NCBI GenBank assembly: GCA_032718475.1
Contig: JAUCBJ010002214.1
Span: 1-26,381, forward strand
From: Nemertoderma westbladi
Lineage: Eukaryota > Xenacoelomorpha > Nemertodermatida > Nemertodermatidae
Direction of reading: 5' to 3'
DNA length: 26,381 nt
Shown here piece after piece: positions 1 to 9,004 of the stretch. A program made the translations under genes and the position numbers. Each line of letters opens with the position of its first letter. Position 1 is the stretch's first letter. Under the pieces are notes generated by a model, which ran no database searches, was not told where the DNA came from, and was given only the letters and a program-made list of their open reading frames with translations.

Positions 1-1212
1 CTTTTTAGATGTTTGGCATCTTTCCAGTAATTTTTTATTTCGCACCCTGATATTGTTCGACTTCTTTTTGTGCTGTTTCTTGGGTATATATTCATAGGCA
101 GTATCATAAAATATTGCTTTCAGCGAATGACCGTACCAATCTATGTCCCTCTTTGTCCACTTTCGATCAAAACAGGAAACAATGTCCTTTAGCCTATTCA
201 ACTTGTGCTCGGTTTCTTGCATATACTTAGATAGCTTTTCCTTACTGCACTTTTCCCACGCAAAACGATGTATCCTTTGTACATTTTTTGTTGAAATTTT
301 TTCTTTTTCTTCACGTTTTACTTCTAGTTTAAAACAAACGAGGACTGGGACATGATCAGAATTATTGTGAACCTCATCCATACCAAAAACGAAGCCTTGA
401 TGAATACTATTTGCTCCAGACCTAGATGTCACTATGTGATCGATGTATGATTTGTTGCGTCCATGAAAAGTTACAGTTGGACCTTGAAAAGCTGAGAATG
501 TGTCCACTGCATGAATACCTTGTTGCATTAAAAACTCATGAAATATTTTTCCCCTAGCTGATGCATGTTCTCGACTAAAACGCAGTCCCTGCAGAGGCCC
601 AACATCAGCGTTGAAGTCGCCAATTAGTATCGGGAGACTATTTGGGTACGACTTTAGGATGTTTGTCAGGCGACCTAAGAAGTCATAAAATTCACTAACT
701 GGTTTACCAGCATCCGGAGCATATACATTCAGCACTAACAAATCCAAGTTACCCAAAGTAGCCTTGATACCTATGATGTCATTGCTAGATTCGAGCGGCA
801 TAGTGTAGTCAAATAGGTTTTTCCTAATGAGCAAGCCGACTCCCCCACGAACTACTGCACAATGTTTAGTTTGATGGCCAGGAATATATAGGCATTCATA
901 ATTATTTTTAAAGCTTTCACACCAAATTTTTTCACATTCCGTCCCATCCAACCATAGTTCTTGTATTCCACAAATATCTACATTATGTTCATCCAACAAT
1001 TTATCGACGTACATCATATTGCTAAGTGCTCCCCTTACATTAAAAGTCAGGCAGTTCAAATTAGTTTTGGTAACTACAGCAGAATTATTTTCTTTAAAAT
1101 TGGTGCATTTTGCATCCAAGCCGGAGCCATTAGAATTGAGCGCTGTAGCACCATCCTGAGCACCAGATCCATCTTTATTGTTAAACACGAATCCTCTTTC
1201 TTCTCCCTTCAG
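1..1212 (-). CDS. LINE element E, ORF2 (partial): APE-type endonuclease domain
   Basis: The frame is open on the minus strand from the stop at 1213-1215 to the window edge (404 codons, no stop). It is the N-terminal part of a non-LTR retrotransposon ORF2; the reverse transcriptase would lie outside the window. All exonuclease-endonuclease-phosphatase motifs are in order: FNVRG (N58), GIQELW (E85), GGVGLLI, LNVYAPD, GDFNAD (D199, N201), YIDHI (D258) and SDHVPV (D286, H287), numbered from codon 1210-1212. In the family this domain nicks target DNA to prime reverse transcription. No catalytic residue is missing, so it may be a young copy. The first in-frame ATG (1015-1017) lies after FNVRG and would delete that motif, so the true start must be upstream or arise by coupling with ORF1. 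The clade cannot be named without the RT domain. Confidence 0.93.
   Translation of the reverse strand, partial: MKGEERGFVFNNKDGSGAQDGATALNSNGSGLDAKCTNFKENNSAVVTKTNLNCLTFNVRGALSNMMYVDKLLDEHNVDICGIQELWLDGTECEKIWCESFKNNYECLYIPGHQTKHCAVVRGGVGLLIRKNLFDYTMPLESSNDIIGIKATLGNLDLLVLNVYAPDAGKPVSEFYDFLGRLTNILKSYPNSLPILIGDFNADVGPLQGLRFSREHASARGKIFHEFLMQQGIHAVDTFSAFQGPTVTFHGRNKSYIDHIVTSRSGANSIHQGFVFGMDEVHNNSDHVPVLVCFKLEVKREEKEKISTKNVQRIHRFAWEKCSKEKLSKYMQETEHKLNRLKDIVSCFDRKWTKRDIDWYGHSLKAIFYDTAYEYIPKKQHKKKSNNIRVRNKKLLERCQTSKK
1181..1212 (-). other. ORF1/ORF2 overlap of element E
   Basis: The ORF2 frame opens after TAA at 1213-1215, while ORF1 ends at TAA 1181-1183, giving a 32-nt overlap. ORF2 is in the +1 frame relative to ORF1. 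There is no AUG in the ORF2 frame until after its first catalytic motif, so ORF2 may be made by frameshifting or reinitiation, or a single indel may have separated the frames in this copy. Confidence 0.6.
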
Positions 1213-4200
1213 TTACCCTATAATGATATTGCTTGGGGCTGAAATCTCTTTCTACTGGATAAAGGCAGTTATCCAATTCTACATACTCTGACAAGTCTCT
1301 CTCTTTAAAGTCCAATGGAGTATTATAAGCAGTTGCGCGTTCTTCCCATCTAACACAAGTGATACCATCTGGCCAGAAAGATGGCTCCAAAAGATCTTGT
1401 TTACAGTTTCTCTCCATAATGAGCTTCATGTTTTTAATTCCATCAAAGATTCTTGTGGTTATACGGTGAATACGTGCCCCGCGATGTTCTACATAGGCGA
1501 CAATGTCTTCCTCTGTATGTTTGCAGTTGATACCATTTACAAAAAACACCTGTGATTCAAGTTGTTTTCTGCCATTATTTGAATTCCCCTTTTCTCTATG
1601 TGAGTCGTTTTCTTTTCTCTTAACATCATGTTTATCCATATCCCTACATGAAAAGTTGGTCTTTAAGTCTTTGTTCTTTGTTTCCATTTTATTATTCACT
1701 GTGACATTAATTGTGTTCAAATGTTGTTGTTTTGGAAGAGAGCTGGATTTTGTATTTGTAACACTTTCGGTACTTTCAGTCTGTTTTATCTCTGGAAAAG
1801 TGTACCTGTTAGAGACTGGTATCTGAAATGCGTGACTTCCGTTTTGATTAATGAAGTTAACGCGTTTCCTTGTGCAATTCTTTGACTTGACTATGGTATA
1901 TTCCGGTTCTTTCTTCCCAAAGGTATCAAGAACCTCATTATCTGTATCACCTATGGAATCAATCACTATGAAACAGTCATCTTGGGATCCCTTGATTGAT
2001 GCTTGACATACATTCTGAGCAATAGTTACACTTGTAATTGGTTTTTCTTTCATAGGCTGTGTCTGATTGTTATCTTTAGTACTCTCAACTTGTTGTTCAG
2101 CATTCCCTTTGATCAATTTTGTTAATGTTTCCATCTGATACTGAAGGACGTTTCTCAGCCGTCTTTCATGCTCTAATTCTTCACGTAGAAAACCCACTTC
2201 TTGCTTTAATGATGTTATATGAGTCTCTGTCTGGCTGAGTCTACCTTGGAGTACGGCAGAGGAATTTATACATTCCTGATGGACATCCTCCAGAGTTGTG
2301 GACCCATCACTGTTGAGCTCCTTCCTTTTAAGCCGGCGCTTGCAGCATTCTGTGAAATTGTTTGATTCTTTGCATTTGTAGATCTCATAAATGTCAGTGA
2401 CCAGCTCCTTTAGTGCCGCCCTGGATCGTAGCTGCAATGTGACAGAGTTTGTTGGGGACATTAAAGATTTTATGTCAGTAAAAAATTGACTTCTCAAAAC
2501 ATTACATTCTTCAGTTGTGTACGTTTTCATCATCTGTTTAATCGCAAATTGTCGCGGTTGTTGCATGATCTGATGAAAAATTGATCCATCCGAAGTATTA
2601 ATATGATTATTTTTCTGCTTATATCCAGGGTCTTCAGTGGAGTCAAAGGAACTTGTTTCCTGGTTTCCCAATGAATTTTGTAGTCGCTTAGTAGAAACCG
2701 AATCCATACTTAGACAGAAATTCTCCTTATTTTTATCGAAAGTATTTTGATATCTTTTTTCTCCTCGTTGTATCTGAGAAAAACTAAAGATACCTGCAGA
2801 TTCAATTAGTTTGCATTCTGTCAGGCATTCAAGAATCCACTTGCGTGCTTTCGCACTATCAAACACCACATCTGGGAGAACAACAGTATTTAAACCGCAG
2901 GCTAGAGCATAGTAGCACACAAAAACTCCACAATCAATACTGTTTCTTTGTTTCGCGAATTTCCTTGTCGAGACAGCTGAAAACCAAATTTTTTTGTGTC
3001 TTTCTTCCGTTTCAGGAGACAGTTCATCAATTAATGCCAACAGTTTGCAGATTTCCTCAGTAGTGGCTGTAGGTACATTTATATTTAGTGAATCAATACA
3101 TTCAACTTGCCTGGTCAGGGTATCAGCTATATGAAGTATAAAATGATTGCTCTGACATTCCGGGAAGAAAATATATCTTGGTTGAAGACCATCAGTATTA
3201 AATTTTCCATAATAAGCCTTTGCAATATACTTCACAGCACTTAAATTATCGTAGACTCGTGTCCCTTCAACCCAGTCCAAAGATTGTAATTTAGTTGTAA
3301 GACAGCAGCTAACGTAGGAAGTGTGAGGAATGTTTCGTTCAACTAAACTTAGAAACCCCTCAAGTATGGAGTCAGTTAGCCAATCTCGGGTGTTAAGGAG
3401 ATTTAAATCTGCAACTGATTGAAGAACAAGTCCCCTAGTACCAGGCTTAGCATCAGAACAACATTGCAAATAATCCTTAATTGCCTTTGAGTTGTCATGT
3501 CGAAAATTTGATTGACTACAGGGATAGACTTCTACGTGACAGGCTTGATTGAAATTCTTTGATTCCTCTACCAAGGCAGTTTCATGTTTCTCTTGATTTC
3601 CGGGACACTTACCAGCATAATGCGATGGCTGAAATGGAGCCACACCTGGGTCTAGTTGGTGTTGGTTTGATTTGTTTGCGCTCAAATTGGAAATCTCATA
3701 CGAAATCTGATCCAGTGAACCAGAGACCAGCTCCCCATCCGGCTCCACCACAGCCCGATCCAATCCCAGATTTGTCGACCCAGAAGGTGAACCCTCGACC
3801 GGAGGAGAAGGAGGGTTGGATCCCGGAGATGGCGACCCGGAAGGTGAACTCTCAACTGGAGGAGATGGAGAAGGAGGGTTGGATCCCGGAGACGGCGACC
3901 CGGAAGGTGAACCCTCGACTGGAGGGGAAGCAGGGTTGGATCGCGGAGATGGCGACCCGGAAACGGAACCCTCGACTGGAGGAGAATGAGGGTTGGATCC
4001 CGGAGACGGCGACCCGGAAGGTGAACCCTCAACTGGAGGAGAAGGAGGGTTGGATCCCGGAGATGGCGACCCGGAAGGTGAACCCTCGACTGGAGGAGAA
4101 GGAGGGTTGAATCCCGGAGATGGCGACCCGGAAGGTGAACCCTCGACTGGAGGAGATGGAGAGGGAGGGTTGGATCCCGGAGATGGCGACCCGGAAGCTG

Positions 4201-4768
4201 AACCCTCGACTGGAGGAGAAGGAGAATTGGATCCCGGAGATGGCGACCCGGAAGGTGAGCCCTCGACCGGAGGAGAAGGAGGGTTGGATCCCGGAGATGG
4301 CGACCCGGAAGCTGAACCCTCGACTGGAGGAGGAGGGTTGGATACCGGAGTCGGCGACCCGCAAGGTACCGGTATCTTCCTTAAACTCCAAGATCCGTCG
4401 TCTGCCAGATCCTCTATCTTATAGGGGTCAGCGGAGTGATCCTTCTTTACAGTTAACTGGGGAACACTTTCTGTGTTCTTGGGATCTCCGGGTTTACCCA
4501 ATACTGGTAGTCCTACCGTGTGGTTGTACACAGCCGATTTCCTCCTAAGGCCATCTGGTACCGTAACCGGTTGGCCTACCGATAACGATTGTCTCCGCTT
4601 TAAATCCGCCGATTTACTTGAGGTAACAGAGCTGTTTGCTTTTTTACCGGAGTTAGAGCAGAGGCCGCGTTTATTTGGCGCACAGTTTGTACATTTCCTT
4701 TGGTCGTTAACGCAGCTGCATTTATTGCAACGTCCCCTTGTAGCGGAACAGACGCAGCAAGGTGCCAT
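1181..4768 (-). CDS. LINE element E, ORF1: Cys-rich / Pro-Ser repeat / Ulp1-like protease / coiled coil / RNA-binding-like protein
   Basis: A 1195-residue uninterrupted ORF starting at a genuine ATG. Residues 4-37 hold nine Cys (C4, C5, C7, C14, C17, C19, C26, C29, C37), a likely metal-binding module. Residues ~133-337 are ten tandem Pro/Ser-rich units of about 19 residues. Residues ~455-690 are a Ulp1/C48-type cysteine protease: H542 in NHFILHIAD, D559 in CIDSLN, Q607 and C613 in QRNSIDCGVFV form the expected His-Asp-Gln-Cys set. A heptad-like coiled coil spans ~835-886. Residues ~1070-1140 (FFVNGIN ... PSFWPDGITCVRW) resemble the RRM-like C-terminal domain of LINE ORF1 proteins. ORF2 of the same element follows with a 32-nt overlap in the +1 frame, so this is ORF1 rather than a host SUMO protease. 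What the protease cleaves is unknown. The intact frame suggests recent activity. Confidence 0.9.
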   Translation of the reverse strand: MAPCCVCSATRGRCNKCSCVNDQRKCTNCAPNKRGLCSNSGKKANSSVTSSKSADLKRRQSLSVGQPVTVPDGLRRKSAVYNHTVGLPVLGKPGDPKNTESVPQLTVKKDHSADPYKIEDLADDGSWSLRKIPVPCGSPTPVSNPPPPVEGSASGSPSPGSNPPSPPVEGSPSGSPSPGSNSPSPPVEGSASGSPSPGSNPPSPSPPVEGSPSGSPSPGFNPPSPPVEGSPSGSPSPGSNPPSPPVEGSPSGSPSPGSNPHSPPVEGSVSGSPSPRSNPASPPVEGSPSGSPSPGSNPPSPSPPVESSPSGSPSPGSNPPSPPVEGSPSGSTNLGLDRAVVEPDGELVSGSLDQISYEISNLSANKSNQHQLDPGVAPFQPSHYAGKCPGNQEKHETALVEESKNFNQACHVEVYPCSQSNFRHDNSKAIKDYLQCCSDAKPGTRGLVLQSVADLNLLNTRDWLTDSILEGFLSLVERNIPHTSYVSCCLTTKLQSLDWVEGTRVYDNLSAVKYIAKAYYGKFNTDGLQPRYIFFPECQSNHFILHIADTLTRQVECIDSLNINVPTATTEEICKLLALIDELSPETEERHKKIWFSAVSTRKFAKQRNSIDCGVFVCYYALACGLNTVVLPDVVFDSAKARKWILECLTECKLIESAGIFSFSQIQRGEKRYQNTFDKNKENFCLSMDSVSTKRLQNSLGNQETSSFDSTEDPGYKQKNNHINTSDGSIFHQIMQQPRQFAIKQMMKTYTTEECNVLRSQFFTDIKSLMSPTNSVTLQLRSRAALKELVTDIYEIYKCKESNNFTECCKRRLKRKELNSDGSTTLEDVHQECINSSAVLQGRLSQTETHITSLKQEVGFLREELEHERRLRNVLQYQMETLTKLIKGNAEQQVESTKDNNQTQPMKEKPITSVTIAQNVCQASIKGSQDDCFIVIDSIGDTDNEVLDTFGKKEPEYTIVKSKNCTRKRVNFINQNGSHAFQIPVSNRYTFPEIKQTESTESVTNTKSSSLPKQQHLNTINVTVNNKMETKNKDLKTNFSCRDMDKHDVKRKENDSHREKGNSNNGRKQLESQVFFVNGINCKHTEEDIVAYVEHRGARIHRITTRIFDGIKNMKLIMERNCKQDLLEPSFWPDGITCVRWEERATAYNTPLDFKERDLSEYVELDNCLYPVERDFSPKQYHYRVTEGRRKRIRV
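3770..4372 (-). repeat. In-frame coding minisatellite (57-63 bp unit) inside ORF1 of element E
   Basis: About ten units of 57 bp (some 63 bp) encode the repeated peptide PPVEGSPSGSPSPGSNPPS with substitutions. Unit lengths are multiples of three, so the frame is kept. The repeat leaves other frames open on both strands, which are shadows. The segment is GC-rich compared with the surrounding ORF and probably forms a flexible linker before the protease domain. Confidence 0.85.
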
Positions 4769-4864
4769 AATAATCTCACGATATTGATAGGTTATAATAT
4801 TTCAGCAGTATTAGTACAGCAGTATTAGTACATGTGGTGTACCGTCTACCGTATACTACTACGA
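4769..4864 (-). other. 5' leader of element E
   Basis: Ninety-six bases lie between the ORF1 ATG and the 18-bp array. They include a 14-base direct repeat (GCAGTATTAGTACA twice, about 4804-4832). I cannot tell where the element's 5' end lies, or whether the adjoining array belongs to it. Confidence 0.4.
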
Positions 4865-5912
4865 GTACTATATATAAAGTACACATTATATATAAAGTAC
4901 ACTTTATATATAAAGTACACATTATATATAAAGTACACATTATATATAAAGTACACATTATATATAAAGTACAAATTATATATAAAGTACACATTATATA
5001 TAAAGTACACATTATATATAAAGTACACATTATATATAAGGTACACTTTATATATAAAGTACACTTTATATATAAAGTACACATTATATATAAAGTACAA
5101 ATTATATATAAAGTACACATTATATATAAAGTACACTTTATATATAAAGTACACTTTATATATAAAGTACACTTTATATATAAAGTACACATTATATATA
5201 AAGTACACTTTATATATAAAGTACACATTATATATAAAGTACACTTTATATATAAAGTACAAATTATATATAAAGTACACATTATATATAAAGTACACTT
5301 TATATATAAAGTACACATTATATATAAAGTACACTTTATATATAAAGTACACATTATATATAAAGTACACTTTATATATAAAGTACACTTTATATATAAA
5401 GTACACATTATATATAAAGTACACATTATATATAAAGTACAAATTATATATAAAGTACACATTATATATAAAGTACAAATTATATATAAAGTACACATTA
5501 TATATAAGGTACACTTTATATATAAAGTACACTTTATATATAAGGTACACTTTATATATAAAGTACACTTTATATATAAAGTACACATTATATATAAAGT
5601 ACACATTATATATAAAGTACAAATTATATATAAAGTACACATTATATATAAAGTACACATTATATATAAAGTACACATTATATATAAGGTACACTTTATA
5701 TATAAAGTACACTTTATATATAAAGTACACATTATATATAAAGTACAAATTATATATAAAGTACACATTATATATAAAGTACACTTTATATATAAAGTAC
5801 ACATTATATATAAAGTACACTTTATATATAAAGTACACATTATATATAAAGTACACTTTATATATAAAGTACACATTATATATAAAGTACACTTTATATA
5901 TAAAGTACACAT
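4865..5912 (+). repeat. 18-bp minisatellite array 1 (about 58 copies)
   Basis: Tandem units of ATTATATATAAAGTACAC with three main variants, differing as ACATTA, ACTTTA or AAATTA before the TATATAAAG core, and a rarer AAGG variant. The unit is close to self-complementary: TTTATATATAAA is a perfect palindrome. Eighteen is a multiple of three, so several frames on both strands stay open across the array; these are not genes. The array starts directly upstream of element E's leader. Confidence 0.95.
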
Positions 5913-6630
5913 TAGATTAGATTATCGCGCAAACGCGCGCAGCACCAGTCTAGCTGGCATTTATTCAAACAGTAAAAACTTAAAAATCATCAAAACATTA
6001 AAACCGCATTGAAAGTGAAGGTTAAAATGTACAGTAATAAAATGGTAGGTAAGTTACCGTTAAATGGGGTTACACAGCACGGCATTCTAAATGCACCCAA
6101 AACCAAAAAGCATCACGTCTTTTCCCTACCCTAATTGTGAAATGACATTAAAACCACAAATATCAGGATATATAATAGACCTCGTGTACTAAAATCCTGC
6201 TAGGTTTAAAATTAAACAAATGAAACAAGCAAAATCAAACATAACACGATCAAAATCGAGAAATCTGCACTGGGTACTGGGTAGACTCCTACTAGATTTA
6301 CATTTAGAAACCCGAGAAATCTGCACTGGGTACTGGGTGGGTAGTCTCCTACCGCTAAAATGCACGACATACTGTATAGAACCCAAGATCGCGAAAATAC
6401 AGAGGGTAAATCTCCTTAGATCTAGAAACTGCACAAAGTACAGGGTGATCTACTTGGTTTACATAACAAAATAGGCTACTAAGTGCACGACATAATGCAA
6501 CTTAAAATGGAAAATTAACAGGCTATCATATCTCATAATTCAAATATTCTGAAATATTCTTTTATGTGCTTATGCTTTGAACGAAAAGATACACCTGGTA
6601 TTGAAAAAGTGTTTGAAATAAAATTAGCTG
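5913..6630. other. Spacer between the two 18-bp arrays; no gene seen
   Basis: AT-rich spacer. The only structure I see is a degenerate direct repeat: GAGAAATCTGCACTGGGTAC at 6259 and again at 6315, with a more diverged third copy near 6420. Short open frames here resemble nothing known to me. Confidence 0.6.
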
Positions 6631-7048
6631 ACTTTATATATAATGTGTACTTTATATATAATGTGTACTTTATATATAATGTGTACTTTATATATAATGT
6701 GTACTTTATATATAATGTGTACTTTATATATAATGTGTACTTTATATATAATGTGTACTTTATATATAATGTGTACTTTATATATAATGTGTACTTTATA
6801 TATAATGTGTACTTTATATATAATGTGTACTTTATATATAATGTGTACTTTATATATAATGTGTACTTTATATATAATGTGTACTTTATATATAATGTGT
6901 ACTTTATATATAATGTGTACTTTATATATAATGTGTACTTTATATATAATGTGTACTTTATATATAATGTGTACTTTATATATAATGTGTACCTTATATA
7001 TAATGTGTACTATATATATAATGTGTACCTTATATATAATGTGTACTA
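6631..7048 (-). repeat. 18-bp minisatellite array 2, inverted relative to array 1 (about 23 copies)
   Basis: Units read ACTTTATATATAATGTGT on the plus strand, the reverse complement of the commonest unit of array 1. Nearly all units are identical; the last few carry C or A substitutions. This array is therefore more homogeneous than array 1 and in the opposite orientation, about 720 bp away. Confidence 0.95.
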
Positions 7049-7351
7049 TAATGTATAATTTAAAGTTTTTTTTTACAAGGATTATATTAGAATCGCATTT
7101 TTGTAGCTTACTGTAGTTTTACGAACGCTAAGACTTAGCGAAGTCCTTTTGTTTGCTCAGCATTATAGCCTACTGTAGCTGTTTTCATATAAATTATTTA
7201 GAATTCATTCTGAAATAAAACTCCACTGTTATAATTAACAAAACAATTTATTAGAAACATTTTAAATTACGAGACATACCAGTATGCAACTTTAACTTCC
7301 AGCAGATATGTGGAACATTCAATCAAAATCAAATACTAACAATTCGGTGAA
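7049..7351. other. No gene seen; one short perfect hairpin
   Basis: AT-rich sequence with a small perfect inverted repeat CGCTAAGACTTAGCG at about 7125-7139. Nothing else is recognisable. Confidence 0.5.
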
Positions 7352-8314
7352 CGGACAATTCCGACCCGGACAATTCCGACTCGGACGATTCCGACCCGGA
7401 CAATTCCGACCCGGACTATTTTGACCCGGAAAATTCCGACCCGGACAATTCTGACCGGGCAAATTCCGACCCGGACAATTCCGACCCGGACTATTCCGAC
7501 CTGGACAATTCCGACCGGGCAAATTCCGACCAGGACAATTCCGACCCGGACAATTTCGACCCGGACAATTCCGACCCGGACAATTCCGACCCGGACGATT
7601 CCGACCCGGACAATTCCGACTGGGCAAATTCCGACCCGGACGGACAATTCCAACCCGGACAATTTCGACCCGGACAATTTCGACCTGGACAATTCCGACC
7701 AGGAAAATTTCGACCCGGATAATTTCGACCCGGACAATTCCAAACCGGACAGTTCCGACCCGGACAATTCCGACCCGGACAATTCCGGTCTGGACAATTC
7801 CGACCCGGACAATTCCGACCCAGACAATTCCGACACGGACAATTCCGACCGGGCAAATTCCGACATGGACAATTCCAACCCGGACAATTTCGACCCGGAT
7901 AATTTCGACCCGGACAATTCCAAACCGGACAGTTCCGACCCGGACAATTCCGACCGGGCAAATTCCGACCCGGACAATTCCGACCCGGAAAATTCCGACC
8001 CAGACAATTCCGACACGGACAATTCCGACCTTGACAATTCCGACCTGGACAATTCCGACCTTGACAATTCCGACCTGGACAATTCCGACCTTGACGATTC
8101 CGACACGGACAATTCCAACAAGGACAATTGCGACCCGGACATTCCGAGCCGGACAATTGCGACCCAGACAATTCCGACCCGGACAATTGCGACCTGACAA
8201 TTCCGACCCGGACAATTCCGACCCCGACAATTGCGACCCGGACAATTCCGACCTGGACAATTCCGACCCGGACAATTCTGACCCGGACAATTGCGACCCG
8301 GACAATTACGACCC
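7352..8314 (+). repeat. 15-bp minisatellite array (about 64 copies)
   Basis: Tandem units of GGACAATTCCGACCC with point variants (GGGCAAATTCCGACC, GACAATTTC, GACAATTGC and others). It is GC-rich against AT-rich flanks. A 15-bp unit keeps frames open on both strands, giving apparent pentapeptide-repeat proteins that I treat as artefacts. Variant units recur 180 bp apart (rows starting 7681 and 7861), so part of the array has a 12-unit higher-order structure. Confidence 0.95.
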
Positions 8315-9004
8315 TATTGACTTTTGTTATTGTTTTGGTTACATACTTTCCAATAATTCATAATTTTACACATTGAGACAAAATATTAACTCATCGAGGT
8401 TGGATGTGCGTCAAGTTTCGCACACATTCACCTCCATATACAGACAGTTATAACTTTTTCTAATGAATATTTCACGTTTTGCGTTACTGGACTCGGTTAT
8501 TTTACGTACGATTTTGGTGAATTATTTCATAATTTTTTGTTTCTATTTCTGTTAGTCAGAGTGAATTGTTATTTTTATGTGACAAGATAAATATGATATT
8601 AAATTATTTTATTGTAAACGTTTTTAACACCGTTGATTTTAATATTATATAATAATAAATATTAATAATATATTTTAATATAATATAACTATTATAAATG
8701 GTGATAAATAATTTAATTTTTAAAATTAATTAAATTACAGTGCAGGGCCAAACGATCCGGTTACACGTTGAATTTAGATAAATCTTTATTATTTCGAATT
8801 ATTATAATTATATATTTATTTTATATATAATTAATTATTAAAATTTGATTAATTATTTAGGTACATCCACCTAGGGTTATAATGTATCAACATATTCGGT
8901 TAGATATTGAATAATTACATTGTTCTTATATTTATTATTATTTTATTATAATAAAATGGATATCTTTGAAAGCAATAAATATTTTAATAATATTATTTTA
9001 AATA
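8315..9004. other. AT-rich stretch without recognisable features
   Basis: Very AT-rich, with many TAATAAT and TATATA runs. I found no coding similarity on either strand. Confidence 0.5.

Noticed and set aside
3559-4548. Plus- and minus-strand frames of 110-180 codons inside the Pro/Ser repeat
   Set aside because: Shadows of the coding minisatellite of ORF1 in element E.
1181-4768. Interpretation as a host SUMO protease gene
   Set aside because: It is intronless, followed directly by a LINE endonuclease ORF, and has an ORF1-type C-terminal domain.
4776-5920. Long open frames on both strands encoding repeats such as YTLYIK or CTLYIM
   Set aside because: They are by-products of an 18-bp tandem repeat lacking stops in several frames; all frames are equally open and there is no unique protein sequence.
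6189-6474. Overlapping 81- and 84-codon frames on opposite strands
   Set aside because: They cover a short direct repeat and have no motif or coding bias that I can see.
7319-8376. Apparent pentapeptide-repeat or Ser/Asp-rich proteins in several frames
   Set aside because: A 15-bp satellite keeps frames open on both strands, and the residues do not fit the A(D/N)Lxx pentapeptide consensus.
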